NCBI RefSeq assembly: GCF_013602415.1
Contig: NZ_WPAG02000002.1
Span: forward strand, 2,793,480 to 2,857,479
Length of the DNA: 64,000 bases
From: Rhodococcus sp. B50
GTDB taxonomy: Bacteria; Actinomycetota; Actinomycetes; Mycobacteriales; Mycobacteriaceae
Reading direction: 5' to 3'
The notes under the pieces are model-generated. The model did no database searches. It saw nothing but the letters and a program-made list of their open reading frames with translations, and was not told the DNA's origin. The position numbers were made by a program, and so were the translations under genes. Position 1 is the first letter of the stretch. The number at the start of each line of letters is the position of its first letter. Below are positions 46,993-56,271 of the stretch, in pieces.

Positions 46993-47424
46993 TCAGTCGT
47001 CTTCCGAGACCAGCGCCGTGAGGATTCCGACGGCCTCGCGCAGCGTCCCGAGCGACGCGGGGTCGAGCTTCTCGAGCCGTTCGGTCAGCCACACTTCGCG
47101 TGCCTGAGCTTCGTCGGCGAGCAGCTCGGTCCCGGCGTCGGACAACGTCACGATGATCTGCCGTCCGTCCGTGGGATGCGGCGTCCGCTCGACGAGGCCG
47201 AGCTCGTGGAGAGAGGCGATGACCCTGGTCATCGAGGGTGGTTGGACGCGTTCGCGCGCGGCCAGCGCCCCCGGGGTCATCGCACCCTCCTGCGCGAGGG
47301 TGGCCATCGCCGAGATCTGGGTCAGAGAAACTCGGGAATCGGTGCGTCTCCCCCGCAAATGACGCGTCAGACGCACAACGGCGAGTGAGAGGTCACCGGC
47401 GAGTGCGCGTGTATCCGAGATCAT
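46993..47424 (-). CDS. MarR-family regulator (Rv0880-like)
   Basis: A 143-residue winged-helix protein: SLTQISAMATLAQEGAMTPG, then LAARERVQPPSMTRVIASLH form the recognition helix region, and VERTPHPTDGRQIIVTLSD is the wing. MarR proteins repress efflux or stress genes and release DNA on binding small aromatics. Its place beside SpoU/DUF2537 matches Rv0880. The NCS2 permease gene ends 45 nt upstream on the same strand, so read-through between them is possible. Confidence 0.88.
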   Translation of the reverse strand: MISDTRALAGDLSLAVVRLTRHLRGRRTDSRVSLTQISAMATLAQEGAMTPGALAARERVQPPSMTRVIASLHELGLVERTPHPTDGRQIIVTLSDAGTELLADEAQAREVWLTERLEKLDPASLGTLREAVGILTALVSEDD

Positions 47425-47468
47425 GGCGTGCAGAATACGTCACATCGCCCGAAACACGCGCCGGCCGT

Positions 47469-48938
47469 CTAGGTGAGCAGCTCCGTGATGGGATCGACCG
47501 AGAAGTACAGGGCGAACAGCACCGCGACGATCCACATCAGGGGGTGGATGGTGCGGATCTTGCCGCTGGCCGCGTGCAGGACCACCCACGTGATGAAGCC
47601 CACGCCGATGCCGTTGGCGATCGAGTAGGTGAACGGCATGACCATGATGGTCAGGAAGGCCGGCAGCGCCACGGCGAACACCGAGAAATCGATGTCGCGG
47701 ACCTGGCCGATCATCAGGGCACCGACCACCACGAGCGCCGGAGCGGCCGCCTCGATCGGAACCACCTCGTACAGCGGGGTCAGGAACATCGCGAGCAGGA
47801 ACATCACGCCGGTGACCACGTTGGCCAGGCCGGTGCGGGCTCCTTCCGCGATACCCGAGGCCGATTCGACGAACACCGTGTTCGAGGAGGCGGAGGCGCC
47901 ACCACCGACGATGGCGCCGGTGCCCTCGACGACGAGGGCCTTGCCGATGCTCGGCAGGGTGCCGTTCTTGTCGGCAAGGTCGGCTTCCTTGCCGAGACCG
48001 GTCATGGTTCCCATCGCGTCGAAGAAGTTCGCGAGGACGAGAGTGAACACGAGCAGCGTCGCGGCGATCACGCCGATGCGGGTGAACGCGCCGAACAGGT
48101 CGACGTTGCCGACGAGGCTCAGGTCCGGGATCCCGAAGAAGGAGTCGGGTGCCTCGGGCGTGCTGAGGTTCCAGCCCTTCGGGTTGGTACCCAGGGACGG
48201 ACCGACGTCCGTGACGGCCTCGATGATCATCGACAGGATGGTCGTGACGACGATGCCGATCAGCAGTCCGCCGCGCACCTTGCGTGCGACGAGCACACCC
48301 ATCAGCAGGACACCGACGACGAAGACGAAGGTCGGCCACGAGGCGATCGACCCGTCGATACCCAGCCCTACGGGCACGGTGGTGCCGGCGGCGTCGGGAA
48401 TGCGGCGGACGAAGCCGGCGTCGACGAGACCGATCATGGCGATGAAGGCGCCGATACCGGCGGCGATGGCGGCCTTCAGTTCCGCCGGGATGGCATTGAA
48501 CACCGCGGTGCGGAAGCCGGTCAGGGCCAGCACGACGATGATGATGCCGTCGATGACCACCAGGCCCATCGCTTCGGGCCAGGTCACCTGCGGCGCGATG
48601 GTGACCGCGAGCAGACTGTTGATGCCGAGGCCGGCGGCGATGGCGAACGGATAGTTGGCGACCACACCGAAGACGATGCTCATGAAGCCGGCGACCAGTG
48701 CGGTGACGGCCGCGACCTGGTTGATGGGCAGGATGTTGCCCAGCACGTCGACCTTCGCGGTCGCGTCGTCGGCGGAGAAACTACCGAGGATCAGCGGGTT
48801 GAGGACCACGATGTACGACATCGCGAAGAACGTGACGATACCGCCACGCACCTCCCGGGACACGGTCGAACCGCGCTCGGTGATCTTGAAATAGGCGTCC
48901 AGGAAGGACGTTCGCTTGGAGTCGGTGCCTACGGCCAT
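47469..48938 (-). CDS. NCS2-family purine permease (AzgA/PbuG-like)
   Basis: A 489-residue permease with about 12-14 helices. The opening REVRGGIVTFFAMSYIVVLN is typical of the AzgA-like hypoxanthine/guanine group, as are PFAIAAGLGINSLLA, NFFDAMGTMTGLGKEADL and GASASSNTVFVESASGIAEG. It imports purines with protons. The ATG at 48938 is used; a GTG at 48944 is equally possible. It is divergent from the DUF2530 gene. Confidence 0.9.
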   Translation of the reverse strand: MAVGTDSKRTSFLDAYFKITERGSTVSREVRGGIVTFFAMSYIVVLNPLILGSFSADDATAKVDVLGNILPINQVAAVTALVAGFMSIVFGVVANYPFAIAAGLGINSLLAVTIAPQVTWPEAMGLVVIDGIIIVVLALTGFRTAVFNAIPAELKAAIAAGIGAFIAMIGLVDAGFVRRIPDAAGTTVPVGLGIDGSIASWPTFVFVVGVLLMGVLVARKVRGGLLIGIVVTTILSMIIEAVTDVGPSLGTNPKGWNLSTPEAPDSFFGIPDLSLVGNVDLFGAFTRIGVIAATLLVFTLVLANFFDAMGTMTGLGKEADLADKNGTLPSIGKALVVEGTGAIVGGGASASSNTVFVESASGIAEGARTGLANVVTGVMFLLAMFLTPLYEVVPIEAAAPALVVVGALMIGQVRDIDFSVFAVALPAFLTIMVMPFTYSIANGIGVGFITWVVLHAASGKIRTIHPLMWIVAVLFALYFSVDPITELLT

Positions 48939-49019
48939 GTCCACAAAATCCGCTCGTCGAGTACGGGGCGTCGCAACGGGAACCGATTATTGCAGCGCGA
49001 AGGAACTAATCTGCAATCC

Positions 49020-49271
49020 GTGGAACCCGCCCAGCTCGTCGCAGCCCGTATCCGTCGCCTCGCCGACCCTCGCCCCGCGCTCGCCGTGGGAACCGGTCTG
49101 TGGGTGGTAGCGGCCGTCGTCGTGTTGTCGGTCGGCGGCGATCTCCGCGACGCTGCGCTACCGATCTGCGTGGCGGGAATCGTGGTGGGGCTGCTGGGAA
49201 CTGCGCTCTTCCTGCTGCAGCGTCGCGCTGCCCGACGGGGTGACCGAGGCGCCCAGGTAGGTCTGGACTGA
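49020..49271 (+). CDS. DUF2530 membrane protein (Rv0879c-like)
   Basis: An 83-residue protein with two helices (about 22-40 and 47-67), an N-terminal segment with ARIRRLADPRPALAVGTGLW and a basic C terminus. It matches DUF2530 and the place of Rv0879c next to the MarR gene. The start is a GTG at 49020; the frame is open upstream but runs through the NCS2 gene. No clear ribosome site is seen. It is convergent with the PAP2 gene. Confidence 0.8.
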   Translation: MEPAQLVAARIRRLADPRPALAVGTGLWVVAAVVVLSVGGDLRDAALPICVAGIVVGLLGTALFLLQRRAARRGDRGAQVGLD

Positions 49272-49309
49272 TTTCGGCCCCAGCCGTCCGCGACACGTCC
49301 GCGGCGGTA

Positions 49310-49846
49310 TCAGCGGCGGATCCGTACGCGAGTGATCAACCACACCCAGAGCAAGGCCCATGTGATCCCGAAGATCCAGCCCGCGACGACATCGGTGAAC
49401 CAGTGCGCGGCCAGGTAGACGCGGGAAAGCCCGATGGCCACGGTGTACGTTGCGAGCGCCGCGGTCGCGACCGTCCGGCGACCATCTCCCCGCGGCCACG
49501 TGCGCATCACCACCGCCACGAGCACCGTGGCCAGCACGGCACTGGTCATCGCATGCCCTGACGGGAACGACTCGGTGGGCAGAACCACCAGCCGTTCGGG
49601 TTCGGGGGGCCGGACGCGGCCGAACAGGTTCTTGAGCAGGGACATCACCGGCCAGCCCGTCAGTACGGCACCGGCCACGAAGACCGCATCGCGCAGACGA
49701 TCTGCGCGGACCAGCAACAACGTCGTCACCGTCGCGATCAGACTCGTCGCGATTCCCCCACCCGTATGGGTGAGGACGGTCACTGCAGTGGTCAGCTCGG
49801 GTTCGCGGATCGAGACCATCCAGTCGAGCACCGCGACGTCGATCAT
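49310..49846 (-). CDS. PAP2-type membrane phosphatase
   Basis: A 178-residue integral membrane phosphatase. All three PAP2 motifs are present: KNLFGRVRPP (KxxxxxxRP), PSGHA, and SRVYLAAHWFTDV (SRxxxxxHxxxD). Such enzymes dephosphorylate phosphatidic acid, undecaprenyl pyrophosphate or other lipid phosphates at the outer face of the membrane. The ATG at 49846 overlaps the preceding stop by one nucleotide (TGATG); a GTG at 49849 would overlap by 4 nt. It is the third gene of the DUF3027/ATPase operon. Confidence 0.87.
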   Translation of the reverse strand: MIDVAVLDWMVSIREPELTTAVTVLTHTGGGIATSLIATVTTLLLVRADRLRDAVFVAGAVLTGWPVMSLLKNLFGRVRPPEPERLVVLPTESFPSGHAMTSAVLATVLVAVVMRTWPRGDGRRTVATAALATYTVAIGLSRVYLAAHWFTDVVAGWIFGITWALLWVWLITRVRIRR

Positions 49847-52692
49847 CACGGTCCGGTTCCCGGGTGCGGCGCAGCTGCCCCTACAGTCGCGCGGCCCGCC
49901 GTAAGCTCCGTGAGCGCCGTGAGCGCGGCGACCAGACCGTTCGGGGTGCTGTGGACGGTGCCGGCGGCATCGACCCACCACTCGACCTCGAGCTCACCGG
50001 TCAGAGCGCCGGAACAGCGCACGGCCAGCCGGTCGTGCAGCGCGAGCACACCGCGCGGAAGCGGAACACCGGCGACGATCCCGGCCAGGACGGCGGCCGG
50101 TTCGCGTTCCCAGGTCGAGCCGCGTCCCTGCTCGACAGGTTCGGCGTCGACGACCGCGGACGCCACGGAGATGTCGAGCACGTCCGCGAGCGCGTGCGCG
50201 GTTCCCCGCCCGCCGGTGACGAGCCGACCGTGCGGGATCACGGCCGCGAACCACGGACGGTCGGGTACGAGGGCGTCCGCTGCGTCGACGACGACGCCGG
50301 ACAGGCTGCGCACCCCGTCGGGCAGGGTGACCGACTCGGGATCGAGACCGCCCGACGAGAAGGCCGCGGCGAGCGCGTCGTGAGCAGCGACGATCGTGGC
50401 CGGTCCCGGCGATCGGCTCTCGTCCGCAAGCCGGTCGAGCAGGGTCTGTGCCAGGTCGACGTCCTCGATCACCGTTCCGGCGAGGGCACCGCGGAAGGCG
50501 GCCGCGTCGGGATGGGTGCAGGGATCGAGGAGACCGTCGAACAGGACGTCGTCGGCGAAGCGGTAGTGCCCCAGGGGCCGGCCGTCGAGCGACGCGCGGG
50601 TGCGCAGGTACCACGCCGTGTATCCGGCGGGGTCGGCGAGCGCTTCGGCCGTCGCAGGTTCGGCCACCAGCAGGGTCAGCGCTCGCGACCAGCGACGATC
50701 GTCGACGAGATCGAGATCGCGCACCGCGACGAGTGTCTCGGGATCCGCGTCGAGTCGCTCCCACCAGAGGTGTTCGTCGGGCAGGTCGTGATCGGGACCG
50801 GTGGGCAGGTCGGCGCGGAGGACCGTGAAGCCCCAGCCCACACCGATGGCGCGCAACGCGTCGGCCCCGTACCGGTCGACGACGGACGGGTCGACGGTGC
50901 CGAACGGTGCGTCCTCGACCAGCACCTCGGCGAGTGGTGCGCCGGGGAGCAGCAGTTCGTCGGCAGGGACGGCGTCGCCGCGGGTGTCGGGCAGCAGTAA
51001 CGCCCCGAGTTCGCGAGGCACGGCCGCTGCGGACGCGAACGGCACCAGCCGCAGCACGACGTCGGCGAGTGCGCCCGCCGGGAGATCGCCGGCCGGATCG
51101 ATGTCGTCGGGATCGGCGTCCTCGACGGCGGCGACGAGCGCCGGATCGGCGAGCAGATCCTCGACCGTCACGGTGCCGGCCCCGAGCCGGGCGAGCAGAG
51201 GATGCGCGGCATCGGGATGGACGAGGCGCACCCACGGCATCGACACCGGACCCAGGTCCTGCAGTTGCGTCGCGAGGACGGTCGTGCGCGGGCCGGTCAC
51301 GGTCCGGCCGTCCGACAGCGGAACCGGCAGGGATGCGAGTTCCTCGGCCGCCACCGCGTCGACGACGAGCGGAGTCAGCGCCTCGTAGAGGCGGTTCCAC
51401 CACTTCGGATCGCGTTCGTGGCCGGAGAGCAGTTCGGCCAGTCGCGCGAGACCGAGCCGGTGCACTCCGACGGCCGAGAGCGCCGACGAATGTCGCGGGC
51501 CGCACAGCTCCGGGATCACGAGCCCGGGGACGACCTCACCGAGGACATCGGCGAGCTCGTCGGTGAGACCGGGCATCGCAACGGCTCGGTCGGGTACCAG
51601 ATCGGCGCTGCCGTCGGCTGCGGGAAGCCACGCTTCGCCGGCCAGGTCGTCGAGGATCGCCTCGCGGATCCGACCGTCGACCTCGCTGCGCGCGAAGCCC
51701 GGGAGGGGCACGAGGTCGAGTCGCTGGTCGGCGGGCAGCGCCGCGACGAACCGCGCGTACCCGCGGGCGACGTTCTCGACGCGGGCACCGGGCAGCACGC
51801 GCCGCCGGTCGGGTTGCATCGCGACGTCGGCGACGACGATCGCGGGCAGCGACAGCTCCTCGTCGGAGCGGGTGGGGGCACGCAGGACGTCGCCGCCGAC
51901 CGGTGTGACCCGGCCGTCCGCGACGGGAACGAGCCACCGCGCCGCCGATCCGGTGGACTCCCACCAGGTGCGATCGCCGATCCGCACCTCCTCCAGGCCG
52001 TTGTCGAGTTCGCGCCGGTGGCGGGTGAACTCGTCGTCGCCGATGACGAGGGTGCTCAGGCCGGGAAGTTCGAGCAGGATGTCGTGAGCCTCGGCGCGGA
52101 AGGCATCGAGCAGCGCGACCGGATCGACCCCCGCACGCAGGGTCAGCACGACCTCGGTGTCGCTGCCGGGCACCGGCGGTGTCGCCGTCGGCCACACGAG
52201 GCGCAGCGCCGGGATGCCGGACTCGGGTTCGGGCAGGCCCCGCTCGGCGAGGACCGAGCGGGTGCGCTCGGCCGAGAAGTGGATCGAGCCGGTGCGCGAA
52301 CGCACCTCGATGTCGTCGGAGACTGCCAGCACCGCGGTGAAACCGACACCGAACCGTCCGACGGTGGACCCGGTACCGCTCTTGTTCGACGAGCGCAGCG
52401 CGGTCAACGCGTGGACACCGCCTGTGTCGAGCGGCTCGCCGATGTTCGCGACGTGGAGCCGACCGTCGGCGAACCGTACTCGCAGCTCACCCCGTGTGCC
52501 GGCGCGCGCGGCTGCATCGGCGGCGTTCTGGGCGAGCTCGGTCAGGACGCGATCGCGGTAGCCCGCGCGGACATGATCGGCCTCGGTGGCGGCGTCTTCC
52601 CGGAGGCGGGTGGGCGACGACGACCAGGCCGCAAGGATTCCCTCGCGTAACGCCGCGGTCCCGAACGGATCCGCGGGGTCCGGCCGGGTCAC
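49846..52692 (-). CDS. Hsp90-type (sacsin-like) GHKL ATPase protein
   Basis: A 948-residue soluble protein. The first ~170 residues are a GHKL ATP-binding domain as in sacsin and Hsp90: E-box ELAQNAADAAAR (52-63, with Glu52 and Asn56), then a glycine-rich ATP lid around LRSSNKSGTGSTVGRFGVGF (99-118). The remaining ~780 residues have no family I can name and contain many Leu/Asp/Pro-rich helices. No kinase, topoisomerase or MutL motif follows. The GTG at 52692 starts 1 nt after the DUF3027 stop, so translation is coupled. Known annotation is sacsin N-terminal ATP-binding-like domain; the function is not established. Confidence 0.85.
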   Translation of the reverse strand: MTRPDPADPFGTAALREGILAAWSSSPTRLREDAATEADHVRAGYRDRVLTELAQNAADAAARAGTRGELRVRFADGRLHVANIGEPLDTGGVHALTALRSSNKSGTGSTVGRFGVGFTAVLAVSDDIEVRSRTGSIHFSAERTRSVLAERGLPEPESGIPALRLVWPTATPPVPGSDTEVVLTLRAGVDPVALLDAFRAEAHDILLELPGLSTLVIGDDEFTRHRRELDNGLEEVRIGDRTWWESTGSAARWLVPVADGRVTPVGGDVLRAPTRSDEELSLPAIVVADVAMQPDRRRVLPGARVENVARGYARFVAALPADQRLDLVPLPGFARSEVDGRIREAILDDLAGEAWLPAADGSADLVPDRAVAMPGLTDELADVLGEVVPGLVIPELCGPRHSSALSAVGVHRLGLARLAELLSGHERDPKWWNRLYEALTPLVVDAVAAEELASLPVPLSDGRTVTGPRTTVLATQLQDLGPVSMPWVRLVHPDAAHPLLARLGAGTVTVEDLLADPALVAAVEDADPDDIDPAGDLPAGALADVVLRLVPFASAAAVPRELGALLLPDTRGDAVPADELLLPGAPLAEVLVEDAPFGTVDPSVVDRYGADALRAIGVGWGFTVLRADLPTGPDHDLPDEHLWWERLDADPETLVAVRDLDLVDDRRWSRALTLLVAEPATAEALADPAGYTAWYLRTRASLDGRPLGHYRFADDVLFDGLLDPCTHPDAAAFRGALAGTVIEDVDLAQTLLDRLADESRSPGPATIVAAHDALAAAFSSGGLDPESVTLPDGVRSLSGVVVDAADALVPDRPWFAAVIPHGRLVTGGRGTAHALADVLDISVASAVVDAEPVEQGRGSTWEREPAAVLAGIVAGVPLPRGVLALHDRLAVRCSGALTGELEVEWWVDAAGTVHSTPNGLVAALTALTELTAGRATVGAAAPHPGTGP

Positions 52693-52693
52693 G

Positions 52694-53602
52694 TCAGTCG
52701 GTCTGTTCCGGCTCGGACGGGGACGGCTCGGCGGCAGGCTCGTCCGTGGAATCGCCCGACGTGGACTCGGTCTGTGAGGACTCGGTCTGTGAGGACTCCG
52801 GGGGCACCGAGCCGGCCGAACCGAGTTCGACAACCTCCACTGCCGAATCGTCGAACGCCTCGTACAGCGGGGAGCCGGCACCGGTGGGCAGTGAGGTGTC
52901 GGAATGCGCACCGCATCCGTACTCGGCGTGCACGACGTGCCCGTCGGCGGCGAACTCGTTGCCGCACACCCCGAAGGCCGCACGCAACGACCCGGCGAGG
53001 GGAAGGTAGAAACCGCACAGGCGGCACGAGGACGGGGCGGCCTTCGCCATCTCCGAACCAGGGCCGTACTCGCCGTCGAACCAGCGCTGCGCTGCCTCGA
53101 GGCGACCCTCGAGGCTCATGACCTGCTTGCGGCCCAACCCGATCTCGAGGGCGGTCTCGTCGACCTCGGGGTCGCCGGACTGCATGTAGCCGGGTACCAG
53201 CCGCACATCGTCGGGAGCGGGAGCCAGGAGGTCGCCGGGACCGAGATCGCCGGGACGGATCCGTTCGCTCCACGGCACCCATTCGGGCGCGACGAGCGCG
53301 TCGGGGCCAGGCAAGAGCACGAGTTCGCTCACCGTCACCCGATCGGAATCCGGCGCGGCGGCCACGACGACGGCCCATTGCCAACCGCGGTAGCCCGGAA
53401 GCTCCGCGGCGAAACGGTGGGTGGCCGAGCACTCGTCCTCGCGCGTCACACCCAGATAGGCGCCGACTCCACCGTCTCCGAGTTCGTCGAGTGCGGCCCG
53501 AGCGAGGTCGGCGGCGTCGGCGAGCACGGAACGCACCGCCGGATCGACCACGGGGTTCGTTCCTCGGGAAGTGGAAGCAGAGGCAACACTCACGGCCCCC
53601 AT
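52694..53602 (-). CDS. DUF3027 protein with cysteine motif
   Basis: A 302-residue soluble protein. Residues about 20-200 form the conserved DUF3027 region, including YRGWQWAVVVAAAPDSDRVT and EWVPWSERIRPGDLGPGDLL. A CRLCGFYLPLAGSL block followed by FGVCGNEF and YGCGAHSD gives at least four cysteines that could bind zinc. The last ~50 residues are acidic (Ser/Glu/Pro/Thr) and contain a 15-bp tandem repeat. The ATG at 53602 is used; a GTG at 53593 is an alternative. It is coupled to the GHKL ATPase gene. Confidence 0.82.
   Translation of the reverse strand: MGAVSVASASTSRGTNPVVDPAVRSVLADAADLARAALDELGDGGVGAYLGVTREDECSATHRFAAELPGYRGWQWAVVVAAAPDSDRVTVSELVLLPGPDALVAPEWVPWSERIRPGDLGPGDLLAPAPDDVRLVPGYMQSGDPEVDETALEIGLGRKQVMSLEGRLEAAQRWFDGEYGPGSEMAKAAPSSCRLCGFYLPLAGSLRAAFGVCGNEFAADGHVVHAEYGCGAHSDTSLPTGAGSPLYEAFDDSAVEVVELGSAGSVPPESSQTESSQTESTSGDSTDEPAAEPSPSEPEQTD
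52763..52798. repeat. 15-bp tandem repeat within DUF3027 gene
   Basis: Two perfect copies of GGACTCGGTCTGTGA (52763-52777 and 52778-52792) followed by a partial third copy (52793-52798). On the minus strand they encode repeated ESSQT units in the acidic C-terminal tail. The copy number may vary between strains. Confidence 0.75.
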
Positions 53603-53686
53603 TCTGCCTGACCTGTCGGCCCGGGCGCCCGCGGGTCGTGGAAGCTCGTGCAGGCGCGGGTCGCGCACGCGATGCAGGATGGGCGC

Positions 53687-54502
53687 GTGTCCCGTCTTCT
53701 TCTCTCGGCCGCGGTCGCGGCGATCGCCTGCGTCACCACCGCCGGATGCGGTGACGATCTCGTCGCCGAACCCGGCCCACCGGCCGCCGAACTCGGTGTG
53801 GAGGTCGTCGCCACGCATCCCCACGATCCGGAAGCATTCACCCAGGGGCTCGAGATCGACGAGGGCGAACTGCTCGAAGGCACCGGACGGGCCGGACGCT
53901 CGTGGGTCTCGGCGCGGGAGGTCGACGTCGACGGCGACACCCTCACGCTCGCCGAGGCCGAACGCGCCCGCGAGCCCGTCCTCGACGACTTCTTCGGGGA
54001 GGGCATCACCGTGGTCGACGACGAGCTGTGGCAACTGACCTGGAAGGACGGCACCGCCGTCGTCCGCGATCGCGACACCCTTCTCGAGAAGCGCCGGGTC
54101 GACTACGAGGGCGAGGGCTGGGGGCTGTGCGCGCAACCCGACCGTCTGGTGATGAGCGACGGCTCGGCCGAGCTGATCTTCCGCGACCCCACCACCTTCG
54201 ACGAGCTCGGACGCGTCACCGTGCACCGGGAGGGCCACGCCGTGGCGAAACTCAACGAGCTCGAGTGCGCTGAGGACGGCAGCGTCTACGCGAACGTCTG
54301 GCAGACGGACGAGATCGTGCGGATCGATCCGTCCACCGGCCGGGTGGAGGCGCGGATCGACGCGGCTCCGTTGCGTGATCGGTTGCCCGAGGGAGCCGCC
54401 GTGGACGTTCTCAACGGCATCGCGCAGATCCCGGGAACCGATCGGTTCCTGGTGACGGGTAAGTACTGGCCGACGCTGTTCGAAGTGCGTTTCGCGGGGT
54501 GA
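53687..54502 (+). CDS. Glutaminyl-peptide cyclotransferase-like lipoprotein
   Basis: A 271-residue exported protein. Residues 1-20 are a lipoprotein-type signal (SRLLLSAAVAAIACVTTAGC) with Cys20. The rest is a beta-propeller-type glutamine cyclotransferase domain: HDPEAFTQGLEIDEGELLEG, YEGEGWGLCAQPDRLVMSDGS, LNELECAEDGSVYANVWQTD, LNGIAQIPGTDRFLVTGKYWP. Such proteins make N-terminal pyroglutamate. The lipobox lacks the usual Leu at -3. The GTG at 53687 is preferred; the frame is open to 53648. It is divergent from DUF3027. Confidence 0.85.
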   Translation: MSRLLLSAAVAAIACVTTAGCGDDLVAEPGPPAAELGVEVVATHPHDPEAFTQGLEIDEGELLEGTGRAGRSWVSAREVDVDGDTLTLAEAERAREPVLDDFFGEGITVVDDELWQLTWKDGTAVVRDRDTLLEKRRVDYEGEGWGLCAQPDRLVMSDGSAELIFRDPTTFDELGRVTVHREGHAVAKLNELECAEDGSVYANVWQTDEIVRIDPSTGRVEARIDAAPLRDRLPEGAAVDVLNGIAQIPGTDRFLVTGKYWPTLFEVRFAG

Positions 54503-54503
54503 T

Positions 54504-54539
54504 CCGGGTGGCATACCGATCGCGACACGCGTCACCCGG
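54504..54539 (+). terminator. Weak hairpin after cyclotransferase gene
   Basis: CCGGGTG (54504-54510) pairs with CACCCGG (54533-54539) over a 22-nt loop, just after the stop at 54502. It is short-stemmed, so its role as a terminator is uncertain. Confidence 0.35.
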
Positions 54540-54593
54540 GCCACGAGCCGCCCTTGTGTTACAGCCGCTACCGCGTGGGGAAGAATCGAAGAC

Positions 54594-56270
54594 GTGACCG
54601 AACCGGACGAGCGACCCGCCCCCGAAGGAGCAGATCGACCTGCCCCGGGTTCGCAGCATCCGGGATACAGCAACTACCCGCCTTCCCGCCGCGTCTCGGG
54701 ACGTCGCACTCCCCTGCCACCCCTGCATCCCGTCGACCACCTGCGCCGACCTCCGGGTGCGTCGGGTGCCGATCGTGGGGAGTCCTCGTCCGGCACCGAC
54801 GCACCGCGCGCTCCGCGCATGCCGCGGAAGCTGACGGTCACGCGGGTCGCGGCGCTGCGCAGCCGCGAACTCACCTCGAAGGGCATCGCGACGTTCCGCC
54901 GGGCGGCCACAGCCGACGGCGCCGACAAGTCGGGACTGACCGCGCTCACCTACGCGACGATGGCGAACTTCGCCTCCGACGCGGCGATCGCCGTCGCCCT
55001 CGCGAACACCCTGTTCTTCTCGGCGGCCACCGGGGAGGACAAGACGAAGGTCGCGCTGTATCTGCTCATCACGATCGCGCCGTTCGCGATCATTGCGCCG
55101 CTCATCGGGCCGCTGCTCGATCGATTGCAGCACGGTCGCCGCCTCGCGCTGGCGACGTCCTTCGCGCTGCGCACGGTGCTCGCGGTGGTGCTCGTGTTCA
55201 ACTTCGACAGCTGGCTGTTGTATCCGGCCGCCCTGGGCATGATGGTGCTGAGCAAATCGTTCGCGGTGCTCAAATCCGCAGTGACACCGCGCGTCCTGCC
55301 ACCGGAGATCGATCTGGTGCGGGTGAACTCCAGGCTGACGGTCTTCGGCCTGGTCGGCGGCACGATCGGCGCCGGCGCGGTCGCGGCGGCCGCCGCGTGG
55401 GCGTTCGGGTCGGCGGGAGCGTTGTGGCTGTGCGCCGGGATCACCGCCTTCGGCGCCTATCTGAGCATGCGCATCCCGGCCTGGGTCGAGGTCACCGAGG
55501 GCGAGGTTCCGGCGACGTTGTCGTACCACCGCTCCGATGCACGCACCGAGGTGCTGCATTCCGACACCGTCACCGAAGTGATCGTCACCAAGTCCGGGAA
55601 ACGGAAACAGCCCCTCGGGCGAGCCGTCGTGACCGGGTTGTGGGGCAACGGCACGATCCGCATCCTCACCGGCTTCCTGACCCTGTTCATGGCGTTCGTC
55701 GCGAAGAACACGACCGGACAGGATCCGCTCATGCAGGCCGCGATGCTCGGTGGTGTCGGCGCCGCCGCCGCGGTCGGCAACTTCGCCGGCAATGCGACCG
55801 GCGCGCGACTCGCGCTGGGGCGGCCCGCCCTGATCGTCGTGCGGTGCACCGCTGCAGTCGTGGTCGTGGCCGCCGTGGTCGCCGCGACCGGCCATGTCCT
55901 GGCCGCAGCGCTGGCGGCGCTCGTCGCGGCGTGCGCCAGCGCGCTGGCGAAGGTCTCGCTCGACGCCTCCCTCCAGCAGGACCTCCCCGAGGAATCGATC
56001 GCGTCGGGATTCGGACGGTCCGAGACGGTCCTGCAGCTCAGCTGGGTGTTCGGCGGGGCGATGGGTGTGCTGTTGCCCACCGAACTGTGGCTCGGATTCG
56101 CTGTGATCTCCGTGGCGCTGGTTCTCGGATTCGCACAAACGGTGCTGACATACCGTGGGGGGACGTTGCTACCGGGATTCGGCGGCCGTCGACCCGAACG
56201 CGTCTCCACCGAGACGGCTGCCGGGCGAAGACGCACCGGCGGATCCCCCACCGAAGATTGGAACAGTTGA
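54594..56270 (+). CDS. MFS-type membrane transporter (Rv0876c-like)
   Basis: A 558-residue protein with a disordered ~85-residue N terminus (Pro/Ser/Arg-rich) and about 12 helices. Motifs include LTYATMANFASDAAIAVALA, LIGPLLDRLQHGRRLALATS and NFAGNATGARLALGRPALI. Its size and place, directly before the DUF2771 gene, match Rv0876c. The substrate is unknown. The start is a GTG at 54594. The next gene begins 1 nt after the stop. Confidence 0.85.
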   Translation: MTEPDERPAPEGADRPAPGSQHPGYSNYPPSRRVSGRRTPLPPLHPVDHLRRPPGASGADRGESSSGTDAPRAPRMPRKLTVTRVAALRSRELTSKGIATFRRAATADGADKSGLTALTYATMANFASDAAIAVALANTLFFSAATGEDKTKVALYLLITIAPFAIIAPLIGPLLDRLQHGRRLALATSFALRTVLAVVLVFNFDSWLLYPAALGMMVLSKSFAVLKSAVTPRVLPPEIDLVRVNSRLTVFGLVGGTIGAGAVAAAAAWAFGSAGALWLCAGITAFGAYLSMRIPAWVEVTEGEVPATLSYHRSDARTEVLHSDTVTEVIVTKSGKRKQPLGRAVVTGLWGNGTIRILTGFLTLFMAFVAKNTTGQDPLMQAAMLGGVGAAAAVGNFAGNATGARLALGRPALIVVRCTAAVVVVAAVVAATGHVLAAALAALVAACASALAKVSLDASLQQDLPEESIASGFGRSETVLQLSWVFGGAMGVLLPTELWLGFAVISVALVLGFAQTVLTYRGGTLLPGFGGRRPERVSTETAAGRRRTGGSPTEDWNS

Positions 56271-56271
56271 G

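Noticed and set aside
47238..49022. A long plus-strand frame running through the MarR and NCS2 genes into DUF2530.
   Set aside because: Its first ~590 codons are His/Asp/Glu/Arg-rich antisense of a clear permease. Only the last 83 codons (from 49020) look like protein.
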